DNA of 64,000 bases, taken from contig JACJYI010000002.1 of NCBI GenBank assembly GCA_020636225.1, positions 558,001 through 622,000 of the forward strand, given 5' to 3'. The number at the start of each line of letters is the position of its first letter. Positions within the stretch are counted from its first letter, which is position 1. A program made the position numbers and the translations under genes. The notes beneath the pieces were generated by a model, which saw only the letters and a program-made list of their open reading frames with translations, did not search any database and had not been told where the DNA came from. This document shows, one piece after another, positions 41,836-49,755 of the stretch. The DNA is from Lewinellaceae bacterium (GTDB lineage: Bacteria > Bacteroidota > Bacteroidia > Chitinophagales > Saprospiraceae).

Positions 41836-43125
41836 ATGGCAGAAATTCAATCGATTAAACAGCGCTTTGGCATCATATCCCAATCGGCGCTTCTCGAGCA
41901 GGCCCTGGATACCGCCATTCGGGTTGCCCCTACGGATCTCACGGTATTGATCACCGGTGAATCCGGGGTGGGCAAAGAAGTCTTCTCCAAGGTCATCCAC
42001 AGTCTGAGCCCCCGGAAACACAATCCTTTCATTGCGATCAACTGTGGTGCGATCCCGGAGGGCACCATCAATTCCGAGTTGTTCGGGCATGAAAAGGGTG
42101 CCTTCACCGGAGCAACGGGTGATCGGAAAGGTTATTTCGAAACGGTCAATGGAGGCACCATCTTCCTGGATGAGGTAGGAGAAATGCCATTGGATACGCA
42201 GTCGTTTCTGCTGCGCATTCTCGAGTCAGGTGAATTTATCCGGGTTGGATCGAGCCAGGTCCTGAAGACCGATGTCCGGGTTGTCGCAGCCACACATGTC
42301 GATCTGCGGGAAAAAGTCCGACAGGGGAAATTCCGGGATGACCTCTACTATCGACTGAATACGGTCCCCATACACATTCCGCCATTGCGTGATCGTCGCG
42401 AGGACATCCTGTTGCTGTTTCGCAAGTTCAGTATCGACTTTGCCGAGAAATACCGGGGAAATTCCATCCAGCTGGATGATGAAGCCAAACTGATCATTGA
42501 ATCCTACAACTGGCCGGGGAATGTCCGTGAACTGAAGAATGTCGCTGAACAGCTGTCCGTGCTGACCGAGCGGAAGATCGTGACGGCTGCTGACCTGAAA
42601 CAGGTCCTTCCCCATCTCTTTCAGCGTCATCTTCCGGCACTGACCGGGGCCGGGAGCCAACAGGACAGTACCACATTCCAGGAAAGAGAGATCCTCTACA
42701 AGCTCCTGTTCGATATGAAAAGCGATCTGACCGACCTGAAAAAAGTGGTCTTTGAGCTGATCCGGAACAATGATCTGGATATGCCTGATGGGCATCATCT
42801 GCAAACACTGAAAACCAGTCATGCTGAATCGCCCCGAATGGACATGGTTCCTTCTGGCGGGTATGATCCCCGCTTGACCTCGTTCGTTCATCGGGATGAA
42901 GAGGAATACATGGATGAACACAGGCCTGTGATCATTGACCCACAAAAACACAGGACGGGTGTCATGGAGGTCGTGGAAGAAAATCTAAGCCTGGAATCCA
43001 TGGAACGGGATATGATCAGGAAAGCACTGCAAAAACACAGGGGCCGCCGAAAAGAAGCTGCCGATGAACTGGGGATCTCTGAACGCACACTCTATCGAAA
43101 GATCAAGCAATATGATCTTCAATGA
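41836..43125 (+). CDS. Sigma-54-dependent enhancer-binding protein without a sensor domain
   Basis: 429 residues. The AAA+ domain begins almost at the N-terminus: Walker A GESGVGKE (41-48), GAFTGA (88-93) that contacts sigma-54, FLDEVGE (110-116), and the arginine-finger region FRDDLYYRLN. After a variable 80-residue linker, a Fis-type helix-turn-helix ends the protein (GRRKEAADELGISERTLYRKIK). There is no receiver, GAF or PAS domain, so activity is not controlled by a fused phospho-receiver. It is encoded between miaB and lptE, a grouping I know from other Bacteroidota. It shows that sigma-54 is used in this organism and could act on the promoter at 15548. Confidence 0.94.
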   Translation: MAEIQSIKQRFGIISQSALLEQALDTAIRVAPTDLTVLITGESGVGKEVFSKVIHSLSPRKHNPFIAINCGAIPEGTINSELFGHEKGAFTGATGDRKGYFETVNGGTIFLDEVGEMPLDTQSFLLRILESGEFIRVGSSQVLKTDVRVVAATHVDLREKVRQGKFRDDLYYRLNTVPIHIPPLRDRREDILLLFRKFSIDFAEKYRGNSIQLDDEAKLIIESYNWPGNVRELKNVAEQLSVLTERKIVTAADLKQVLPHLFQRHLPALTGAGSQQDSTTFQEREILYKLLFDMKSDLTDLKKVVFELIRNNDLDMPDGHHLQTLKTSHAESPRMDMVPSGGYDPRLTSFVHRDEEEYMDEHRPVIIDPQKHRTGVMEVVEENLSLESMERDMIRKALQKHRGRRKEAADELGISERTLYRKIKQYDLQ

Positions 43126-43132
43126 CATACAC

Positions 43133-43645
43133 ATGAAACAAGGTCAGGCACGTCTGTTCTCCATCACCCTGGTTGTCATCCTGCTGACCACTTTCACGGG
43201 ATGCTACAGCTTCAAGGGGATCTCCATTCCCCAGGGAGCCACCACCTACTACGTGCACAACTTTGAGGATATCAGTGACCTGCAGTTGCCCAACTACAAT
43301 ATTACCTTCACTGAAACACTGAAAGACAAGGTCCGGAATGAATCCAGATTAAAATGGAACGACCAGGAACCTCATATTGAGTTTAGCGGCAAGATCCTGG
43401 GATTCACGGTGTCTGCCGTTTCCCCGGAGATCGGAGCGACCACTGCGTTCAACCGACTGGAGGTTTCCGTCGAGGTGACCTACATCAATCATTTGAACCC
43501 CGAAGCCGGTTGGACACGACGGTTCTCCCAGTTTGACAACTTCCCTTCAGACCAGAACTTACTTGAAGCACTGGATGATATCCTTCCGGGAATCAATCAG
43601 TTACTTATGGAATATATCTTTAATGCCGCATTTACTGACTGGTAA
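43133..43645 (+). CDS. lptE: LptE-family LPS-assembly lipoprotein
   Basis: 170 residues from ATG 43133. Signal MKQGQARLFSITLVVILL with lipobox FTGC. The mature start CYSFKGISIPQGATTYYV and the later RLEVSVEVTYINHLNPEAGW match the Bacteroidota LptE-like family. By analogy with E. coli LptE it plugs and assists LptD in moving lipopolysaccharide to the outer leaflet; the sequence similarity to E. coli is low, so the role rests on family and context. It begins 7 nt after the sigma-54 activator. A second in-frame ATG at 43112 would overlap that gene and put extra residues before the signal. Confidence 0.85.
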   Translation: MKQGQARLFSITLVVILLTTFTGCYSFKGISIPQGATTYYVHNFEDISDLQLPNYNITFTETLKDKVRNESRLKWNDQEPHIEFSGKILGFTVSAVSPEIGATTAFNRLEVSVEVTYINHLNPEAGWTRRFSQFDNFPSDQNLLEALDDILPGINQLLMEYIFNAAFTDW

Positions 43646-43684
43646 TTTCAGTTCCAGTACTTCTTGAAGGCCCGGAAAGTTTTG

Positions 43685-43692
43685 TACTTTAG
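43685..43692 (+). promoter_or_regulatory. Internal promoter before the 308-residue gene
   Basis: -7 TACTTTAG with TTG at 43664-43666, spacer 18. It predicts a start site before 43709 and therefore supports that start codon. Confidence 0.45.
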
Positions 43693-43708
43693 CCGCCATT
43701 CAAGGCAC

Positions 43709-44635
43709 ATGGATCGACTCTGGTTTCATCAATGTATTCACGGCTTGCTATCTCTCTCCACTTCCGCGTTGAGGGATATTCATGCGTTTGCCATCGAGCA
43801 TCCATACCAGCAAAACATCCGGATGGCCGAAGCCGCCCTCGAAAAGAATGAGGCGCTACCTGACCAGAACATTGCCGGAGCGTTTCAGCTGCCCGATCGC
43901 AGGGCGCTGTATGAACTGAAACGAACCGGACCCGAGCTCCGGATTGCGGCAGACATAGACATCACCACACCAGGACGACCTGAAGCTGCATCGGTAGCTG
44001 TCAGCGTGTCTGATGATGCCCCCATGGATCCGTCCAGCCTTCGCCTACGCCGGATGCTTCCGGTGTATATTCGTCCAGAACCCGACACTACTCTGGAAGA
44101 GGAGGATCAGGAAGACAATTGGGCTCAACTGGAACAATTGCTTCGCGAGGATACCCAGGATGAGCTGACAGAAGACGAACCCGTGATGGCTTCCGGTGGA
44201 TCAGGCTCCTCGGATGACACCCCTCCCCGACCGTCATTGCTGGAGCGACTGGACCTGCGCATCGATGACCATGCGTTTGGCAGACCGGAAGTGACGGAGC
44301 CACTCCCTCAGCGTAGCTTTACCGACTGGTTGACTGGGCTGTCCACACCTTCGGAAGACAGGTTGCACCAGGATAGTGGCTCAGATGACGCAGAGAATGA
44401 TGGTGTCAAGCGAAAGAAAAAATCAAAAAAATCCAGGAAGGAAGCCAAGCGACTGGCCAAACAAAGTGTCAAGCGAAAAAAAGTGGTCGCCACACAAACC
44501 CTGGCTGAATTGCTGGCCAAACAGGGTCACATTGCAGATGCCATCGATATGTTTGAGCGGCTTTGCTTGATATATCCGGAAAAAAAGGCCATATTTGCGG
44601 CTCGTATTGAAACGATAAAAAGTTCACTTCCATGA
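43709..44635 (+). CDS. Charged linker protein with TPR-like C-terminus, function unknown
   Basis: 308 residues from ATG 43709; an in-frame ATG at 43664 lies upstream of the promoter -7 box. There is no signal peptide. The N-terminal third is helical. The middle (about 130-230) is acidic and low in complexity (TTLEEEDQEDNWAQLEQLLR). A basic lysine-rich stretch near 235-265 (VKRKKKSKKSRKEAKRLA) precedes a C-terminal helix pair, LAELLAKQGHIADAIDMFER, that looks like one TPR. Its stop overlaps the secG start (ATGA). The same kind of gene often precedes secG in this phylum. No function is known to me; a role linked to translocation or ribosome contact is speculative. Confidence 0.8.
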   Translation: MDRLWFHQCIHGLLSLSTSALRDIHAFAIEHPYQQNIRMAEAALEKNEALPDQNIAGAFQLPDRRALYELKRTGPELRIAADIDITTPGRPEAASVAVSVSDDAPMDPSSLRLRRMLPVYIRPEPDTTLEEEDQEDNWAQLEQLLREDTQDELTEDEPVMASGGSGSSDDTPPRPSLLERLDLRIDDHAFGRPEVTEPLPQRSFTDWLTGLSTPSEDRLHQDSGSDDAENDGVKRKKKSKKSRKEAKRLAKQSVKRKKVVATQTLAELLAKQGHIADAIDMFERLCLIYPEKKAIFAARIETIKSSLP

Positions 44636-44889
44636 TCACACTTCTTACGATCCTCATTGCCTTGATCGCTATCCTGTTGATGGCTGCGGTTCTGATCCAG
44701 AATCCGAAGGGAGGAGGAGTCGATTCCACGTTTGGCGGTTCAGCAACAAACCAGATGCTGGGTGCTGCACGTTCCACCGATTTTATTGAAAAAGCTACCT
44801 GGTACCTGGCTGCTGCCCTGGTCGTCCTTTGTATCATCACCTCCCTGATGGTAGGAACTGGTGGTGAAGCTCCACTGATGACCCAGTAA
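44632..44889 (+). CDS. secG: Preprotein translocase subunit SecG
   Basis: 85 residues. Two membrane helices (LTILIALIAILLMAAVLIQ and WYLAAALVVLCIITSLMVG) flank the conserved cytoplasmic loop QNPKGGG..STFGGS, the SecG signature. It is part of the SecYEG channel. It is coupled by an ATGA overlap to the upstream gene and followed by a strong terminator that separates it from groES. Confidence 0.96.
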   Translation: MITLLTILIALIAILLMAAVLIQNPKGGGVDSTFGGSATNQMLGAARSTDFIEKATWYLAAALVVLCIITSLMVGTGGEAPLMTQ

Positions 44890-44916
44890 TCCGGGGAATT
44901 CTTGACCCTTCATGTC

Positions 44917-44949
44917 AAAGGGCCTGACAGATCCTGTCAGGCCCTTTTT
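44917..44949 (+). terminator. Intrinsic terminator after secG
   Basis: AAAGGGCCTGACAG-ATC-CTGTCAGGCCCTTT hairpin with T tail; 14 perfect pairs. Confidence 0.95.
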
Positions 44950-45094
44950 GCATTACATGACATCCTGTCGAACGGCTCTTCCCCAGCTGGCAGTTATCGC
45001 TGCAATAATGGCAGGAAACCTGGCTTGGCACATTGTGTGATTAAGGGTCAGTGCAATCGTACTTCAAATTCTCTAACCAAATCTCCATTACATT

Positions 45095-45358
45095 ATGAAG
45101 CCGATTAATGATCGCGTCGTTGTGAAGCCGGCTCCGGCTGAAGAAAAGACCAAAGGTGGCATTATCATTCCCGATACAGCCAAAGAAAAGCCTCAGCGAG
45201 GTGAAGTGGTCGCCGTTGGTCCTGGCAAAGACGGCAATCTGATGACCGTACAGGTCGGTGATATTGTTCTGTACGGGAAATATGCCGGACAAGAACTCAA
45301 TTACGAGGGACATGATTACCTGATCATGCGAGAGGATGACATCCTGGTCGTCCTGTAA
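45095..45358 (+). CDS. groES: Co-chaperonin GroES
   Basis: 87 residues, complete: MKPINDRVVVKPAPAEEKTKGGIIIPD start, the mobile loop at 17-32, and the C-terminal REDDILVVL. It caps the GroEL cavity. The 5' region has no CIRCE element (TTAGCACTC-N9-GAGTGCTAA), so HrcA control by that site is not supported. A TTGGCACA sequence lies at 45025-45032. groEL follows after 46 nt. Confidence 0.98.
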   Translation: MKPINDRVVVKPAPAEEKTKGGIIIPDTAKEKPQRGEVVAVGPGKDGNLMTVQVGDIVLYGKYAGQELNYEGHDYLIMREDDILVVL

Positions 45359-45404
45359 TTCATTCCCTATTCCTTAACCATCAACATTAAATCAAAACCT
45401 AGCT

Positions 45405-47042
45405 ATGGCTAAGCAAATCACATTCGATAGTGATGCCCGTGAGAAACTCAAAGCGGGGATCGATGCACTGGCAAATGCTGTAAAAGTAACCCTGGGCCCC
45501 AAGGGTCGGAATGTCATCATTCAAAAGAGTTTCGGCGCCCCTGCCATTACCAAGGACGGTGTTTCCGTTGCCAAGGAAATTGAGCTGGAAGATGCCGTGG
45601 AGAACATGGGCGCTCAAATGGTAAAGGAAGTCGCTTCCAAGACGGCTGATGCGGCCGGCGATGGCACGACCACGGCCACTGTCCTGGCACAGGCCATGGT
45701 CACTGCCGGGATCAAAAGCGTAGCTGCCGGGGCCAACCCGATGGACCTCAAGCGCGGGATCGACAAGGCAGTACGGGCAGTTGTCGAACAGTTGAAGAAG
45801 GACAGCGAAGTGATCGGTTCCGATTTCAAGAAGATCCAGCAGGTTGCTGCGATCTCCGCCAATAATGACGAGGAGATCGGCAGCCTGATCGCCGATGCCA
45901 TGAAGCGGGTGTCCAAGGATGGCGTCATTACTGTGGAAGAAGCCAAGGGCACGGACACTTATGTCGAGGAGGTCATGGGAATGCAATTCGATCGCGGATA
46001 CCTGTCCCCCTACTTCGTGACCAATGCAGACAATATGACTGCCGAGTACGAGAATCCGTATATCCTGATCCACGACAAGAAGATCAGCAACATGCAGGAT
46101 ATCCTGCCTGTGCTGGAGAAAGTGGTGAACAGCGGTCGTCCGCTGTTGATCATTGCCGAAGACATTGACAGCCAGGCCCTGGGTGTCCTGGTGGTCAACC
46201 GTCTGCGTGCCGGCTTGAAGGTGGTTGCTGTGAAGGCTCCAGGATTCGGTGATCGTCGCAAAGCCATGCTGGAAGACATTGCCATCCTGACCGGTGGTAC
46301 CGTCATTTCTGAGGAGCAGGGATACAAACTGGAAAATGCCGAACTCTCACATCTGGGCGTCGCTGAAAAACTGTCAGTAGACAAGGATAACACGACGATC
46401 GTCAATGGCCGGGGTGAAGAGAAACTGATCCAGGCCCGGATCAACCAGATCAAGCAACAGATCGAGACCACGACATCCGACTATGACCGGGAGAAACTCC
46501 AGGAACGCCTGGCCAAACTGGCCGGTGGTGTTGCCGTTCTCTACGTCGGCGCTGCCACAGAAGTCGAGATGAAGGAGAAGAAGGACCGTGTGGATGATGC
46601 CCTGGCTGCTACTCGCGCGGCTGTTGAAGAAGGTATCGTCGTCGGTGGTGGCGTAGCCCTGATCAGGGCCATGTCCGCGCTGGAAGGTGTCAAGTCCGTT
46701 AATGAAGACGAAAAGACCGGTGTTGCCATCGTTCGCAAGGCACTGGAAGCACCTATCCGGATCATCTCCGAGAATGCAGGTGTCGAAGGATCTGTTGTCC
46801 TGATGAACATCCTGGAAAAGAAGGGTTCATACGGATTCAACGCCCGGACCGAGGTCTATGAAGACCTCAAGAAAGCCGGGGTCATCGATCCGCTGAAAGT
46901 GACCCGTATCGCTCTGGAAAACGCTGGATCGATTGCTGCCATGGTCCTGACCACGGAGTGTGTCATCAATGACAAGCCCGAGCCTCAGGATAACCACCAT
47001 GCACCTTCCATGCCAGGCGGTGGCATGGGCGGCATGATGTAA
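45405..47042 (+). CDS. groEL: Chaperonin GroEL
   Basis: 545 residues, full length. Typical blocks: KVTLGPKGRNVIIQKSFGAP, DAAGDGTTTATVLAQAM with the ATPase aspartate, VEEGIVVGGGVAL, and a C-terminal GGGMGGMM tail. It forms the 14-mer folding chamber with GroES. It is second in the groESL operon and followed by a terminator. Confidence 0.99.
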   Translation: MAKQITFDSDAREKLKAGIDALANAVKVTLGPKGRNVIIQKSFGAPAITKDGVSVAKEIELEDAVENMGAQMVKEVASKTADAAGDGTTTATVLAQAMVTAGIKSVAAGANPMDLKRGIDKAVRAVVEQLKKDSEVIGSDFKKIQQVAAISANNDEEIGSLIADAMKRVSKDGVITVEEAKGTDTYVEEVMGMQFDRGYLSPYFVTNADNMTAEYENPYILIHDKKISNMQDILPVLEKVVNSGRPLLIIAEDIDSQALGVLVVNRLRAGLKVVAVKAPGFGDRRKAMLEDIAILTGGTVISEEQGYKLENAELSHLGVAEKLSVDKDNTTIVNGRGEEKLIQARINQIKQQIETTTSDYDREKLQERLAKLAGGVAVLYVGAATEVEMKEKKDRVDDALAATRAAVEEGIVVGGGVALIRAMSALEGVKSVNEDEKTGVAIVRKALEAPIRIISENAGVEGSVVLMNILEKKGSYGFNARTEVYEDLKKAGVIDPLKVTRIALENAGSIAAMVLTTECVINDKPEPQDNHHAPSMPGGGMGGMM

Positions 47043-47074
47043 GCCTCCTCTCCCTGAGAGACACAACCTGATCA

Positions 47075-47111
47075 AATACCTCCCGGAACCTTCCGGGGGG
47101 TATTTTTTTTC
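47075..47111 (+). terminator. Intrinsic terminator after groEL
   Basis: AAATACCTCCCGGAA-CC-TTCCGGGGGGTATTT hairpin (one G-U pair) followed by T-run. Confidence 0.93.
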
Positions 47112-47160
47112 TTCAGTGATTTCCGTACCCCATCCACCCGTCCACCCGCAAAAGCCATCG

Positions 47161-47168
47161 TACCTTTG
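47161..47168 (+). promoter_or_regulatory. -7 element of purB
   Basis: Exact TACCTTTG, 20 nt before the ATG at 47189. Confidence 0.6.
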
Positions 47169-47188
47169 CCGTGCAAACCACAGGCAAT

Positions 47189-48517
47189 ATGTTACGTGCG
47201 ATAAGTCCGGTTGATGGCCGCTATGCCAACAAGACCCTGGCATTACAGGATTTCTTTTCCGAATCAGCGTTGATCCGATACCGGGTTCGTATCGAAATCG
47301 TGTACTTCGAACGACTCTGCCGGTCTGGCCTGCCGGCTCTGGCACATCTTTCCCATATCGACCTCTCCGACATCTGGAAGCAATTCACCGAGGAGGACGC
47401 CCAGCGCATCAAGGAGATCGAAGCGGTCACCAACCATGATGTCAAGGCCGTGGAATATTACCTGCGCGAGGTATTTACGCAACGGGGACTGGGAGAGGTG
47501 ATTGAATTCATCCACCTGGGCCTGACCTCTCAGGATATCAACAATACGGCCATACCCCTCTCCCAGAAAGAAGCATTTGAGACGGTCTACCTTCCAGAAT
47601 TGAACAAGACGGTCGAGCAGCTTAGGCATCTCGCCATGACCTGGATCGATATTCCCATGCTGGCGCGGACACATGGACAGCCTGCCTCGCCCACTCGTCT
47701 GGGAAAAGAATTGCTCGTGTTCGTCGAACGGCTGGAAAAGCAGATCCGCATGCTGACCGATATACCCTTTGCCGCCAAGTTCGGAGGAGCCACGGGGAAT
47801 TTCAATGCCCATGTGGCCGCCTTCCCCGACATGAACTGGCCACTGTTTGCCGATGAACTGTGCGCATCACTCGGCCTGGTACGATCGCAATACACCACCC
47901 AGATCGAACATTACGACATGATCGCCGCTCATGTTCAGGCCCTGTCCCGGATCAACACCATCCTCATCGATCTCTGCCGGGATATCTGGACATACATCTC
48001 CATGGATTATTTCAAGCAGAAGGTAGCTGCCAACGAGGTTGGCTCCTCCGCCATGCCGCACAAAGTAAATCCCATAGATTTTGAGAATGCCGAAGGCAAC
48101 CTGGGTATGGCGAACGCCATCAGTGAGTTCCTGGCTTCCAAACTGCCCGTTTCCCGGTTGCAGCGCGATCTGACGGATAGCACGGTGCTCCGGAATATCG
48201 GTCTCCCCTATGCCTACGGACTGATCGCCCTGTCTTCCCTTCAAAAGGGACTGGGCAAGCTTATCCTCAACGAATCACGGATCCAGAAGGATCTGGAAGA
48301 TCAGTGGGCCATTCTAGCAGAGGCCATCCAGACGATCCTTCGAAGGGAGAATTATCCCCATCCCTATGAAGCCCTGAAGCAGTTGACCCGCGGACAGCAG
48401 GACATCGATGCGAATGCGTTGCATGCGTTCATCCACCAACTTGACCTGCCGGATGCTGTCAAGCATGAACTCCTCGGCCTTCGACCGGACACCTATATCG
48501 GCGTCTTGCCTGGCTAA
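47189..48517 (+). CDS. purB: Adenylosuccinate lyase
   Basis: 442 residues from ATG 47189; an in-frame GTG at 47171 sits on the predicted transcription start and was not used. The family signature GSSAMPHKVNPIDFENAEGN is present, together with HLGLTSQDINNT and ARTHGQPASPTRLGKE. The AISPVDGRYANKT start is as in E. coli-type PurB. It removes fumarate from SAICAR and from adenylosuccinate in purine synthesis. Its convergent neighbour is purM, a second purine gene, but the two are transcribed separately and no clear terminator lies between them. Confidence 0.97.
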   Translation: MLRAISPVDGRYANKTLALQDFFSESALIRYRVRIEIVYFERLCRSGLPALAHLSHIDLSDIWKQFTEEDAQRIKEIEAVTNHDVKAVEYYLREVFTQRGLGEVIEFIHLGLTSQDINNTAIPLSQKEAFETVYLPELNKTVEQLRHLAMTWIDIPMLARTHGQPASPTRLGKELLVFVERLEKQIRMLTDIPFAAKFGGATGNFNAHVAAFPDMNWPLFADELCASLGLVRSQYTTQIEHYDMIAAHVQALSRINTILIDLCRDIWTYISMDYFKQKVAANEVGSSAMPHKVNPIDFENAEGNLGMANAISEFLASKLPVSRLQRDLTDSTVLRNIGLPYAYGLIALSSLQKGLGKLILNESRIQKDLEDQWAILAEAIQTILRRENYPHPYEALKQLTRGQQDIDANALHAFIHQLDLPDAVKHELLGLRPDTYIGVLPG

Positions 48518-48540
48518 ACCCTGAACCCGGGATCAACGAA

Positions 48541-49710
48541 TCAATAGTGGAATACCTGGCCGTTGTAGTGGATCTCCACTCCGGTGTGATCAGCGGGGAT
48601 CACCTCTCCGATGATCCGGGCATCGATGCCAAAGGAAGTTGCAATGGACACCAGTTCATCCGCGACCTCCGGATCAACATAGCATTCAAGCCGTTGCCCC
48701 ATATTGAAGACCTGGAACATTTCCCGCCAATTGGTCCCGCTTTCCTCCTGGATCAGTCGGAAAACCGGGGGAACGGGAAGCAGGTGGTCCTTACGGACAA
48801 TTCCTTCTGTGATGAACTTGCTCACCTTGGTCTGGCCACCTCCTGTGGAATGGATCATGCCATGTAAACCCTTCCGGCAATGAGCCATGATCTGCCGGAT
48901 CACCGGTAAATAGGTTCGGGTAGGCGAAAGAAGCAGCTGTGCCATGCTGAATGTGCCCTCCTCAAAGAGGACCTCCTCGGTGATCGCCCGGCTCCCTGCA
49001 TAGACCACATCTTCATGCGTTTCGGGAGCATATGTTTCCGGGTATCTGTCCCGATATCGCGAATGAAGGATATCATGCCTGGCAGAAGTCAGACCATTGC
49101 TCCCGATTCCGCTGTTGTAGGTTTGTTCATAGCTCGCCTGCCCATATGAGGCCAGTCCGACGATCAACTGTCCCGGTCGGATATCATTGACCAGCAGATC
49201 CGACCGCTTCATCCGGGCGAACGTACAATACCCGACATCCATGGTCCTGACGATGTCACCCACATCGGCAGTCTCGCCGCCGGCTGGATACAGATGGATG
49301 CCATGAGCCGCCATGTTCTCCCGGAACGACTCCAGCCATTGGATGATCCTGGTGATCACTTCACCCGGGATCAGGTGCTTGTTGCGCCCGATCGTGGACG
49401 AGATGGTAATATCCGTGGTACAGCCGATACAGGCCATGTCGTCCAGATTCATGACCAGTGCATCCTGGGCAATCCCCTCCCAGACAGAAAGATCTCCGGT
49501 TTCCTTCCAATACAGATACGCCAGGCTGGTCTTGGTACCGGCGGTATCCGCATGCATGATATTGCAGTGATCCTCACTTCCTCCGGCAACATCCGGGAGG
49601 ATCTTGCAAAACGCCTTGGGAAACAATCCCTGTGAAAGGCCTTTGATCGCAGCATGAACCTCTTCCTTGCCAGAGGAAACGCCGCGTTTGGCATATCTGT
49701 CATCCATCAT
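48541..49710 (-). CDS. purM: Phosphoribosylformylglycinamidine cyclo-ligase (AIR synthase)
   Basis: 389 residues, longer than E. coli PurM (345) but normal for Bacteroidota. Motifs: YAKRGVSSGKEEVHAAI, HADTAGTKTSLAYLYWKETG, DALVMNLDDMACIG, GGETADVGD and IHSTGGGQTKV. It closes the imidazole ring of AIR using ATP. The -7 box TATGTTCG ends 6 nt before the first of two ATG codons, so the leader is very short or absent. It is followed downstream by the convergent purB. Confidence 0.95.
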   Translation of the reverse strand: MMDDRYAKRGVSSGKEEVHAAIKGLSQGLFPKAFCKILPDVAGGSEDHCNIMHADTAGTKTSLAYLYWKETGDLSVWEGIAQDALVMNLDDMACIGCTTDITISSTIGRNKHLIPGEVITRIIQWLESFRENMAAHGIHLYPAGGETADVGDIVRTMDVGYCTFARMKRSDLLVNDIRPGQLIVGLASYGQASYEQTYNSGIGSNGLTSARHDILHSRYRDRYPETYAPETHEDVVYAGSRAITEEVLFEEGTFSMAQLLLSPTRTYLPVIRQIMAHCRKGLHGMIHSTGGGQTKVSKFITEGIVRKDHLLPVPPVFRLIQEESGTNWREMFQVFNMGQRLECYVDPEVADELVSIATSFGIDARIIGEVIPADHTGVEIHYNGQVFHY

Positions 49711-49716
49711 AGAAAA

Positions 49717-49724
49717 CGAACATA
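49717..49724 (-). promoter_or_regulatory. -7 element of purM
   Basis: Minus-strand TATGTTCG, one base from consensus, 6 nt before the first purM ATG. Confidence 0.4.
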
Positions 49725-49755
49725 TAGGCCTCTCTGCAACAAGATCGACCAGTGA

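Noticed and set aside
44950..45094. CIRCE operator upstream of groES
   Set aside because: The motif TTAGCACTC-N9-GAGTGCTAA is not present.
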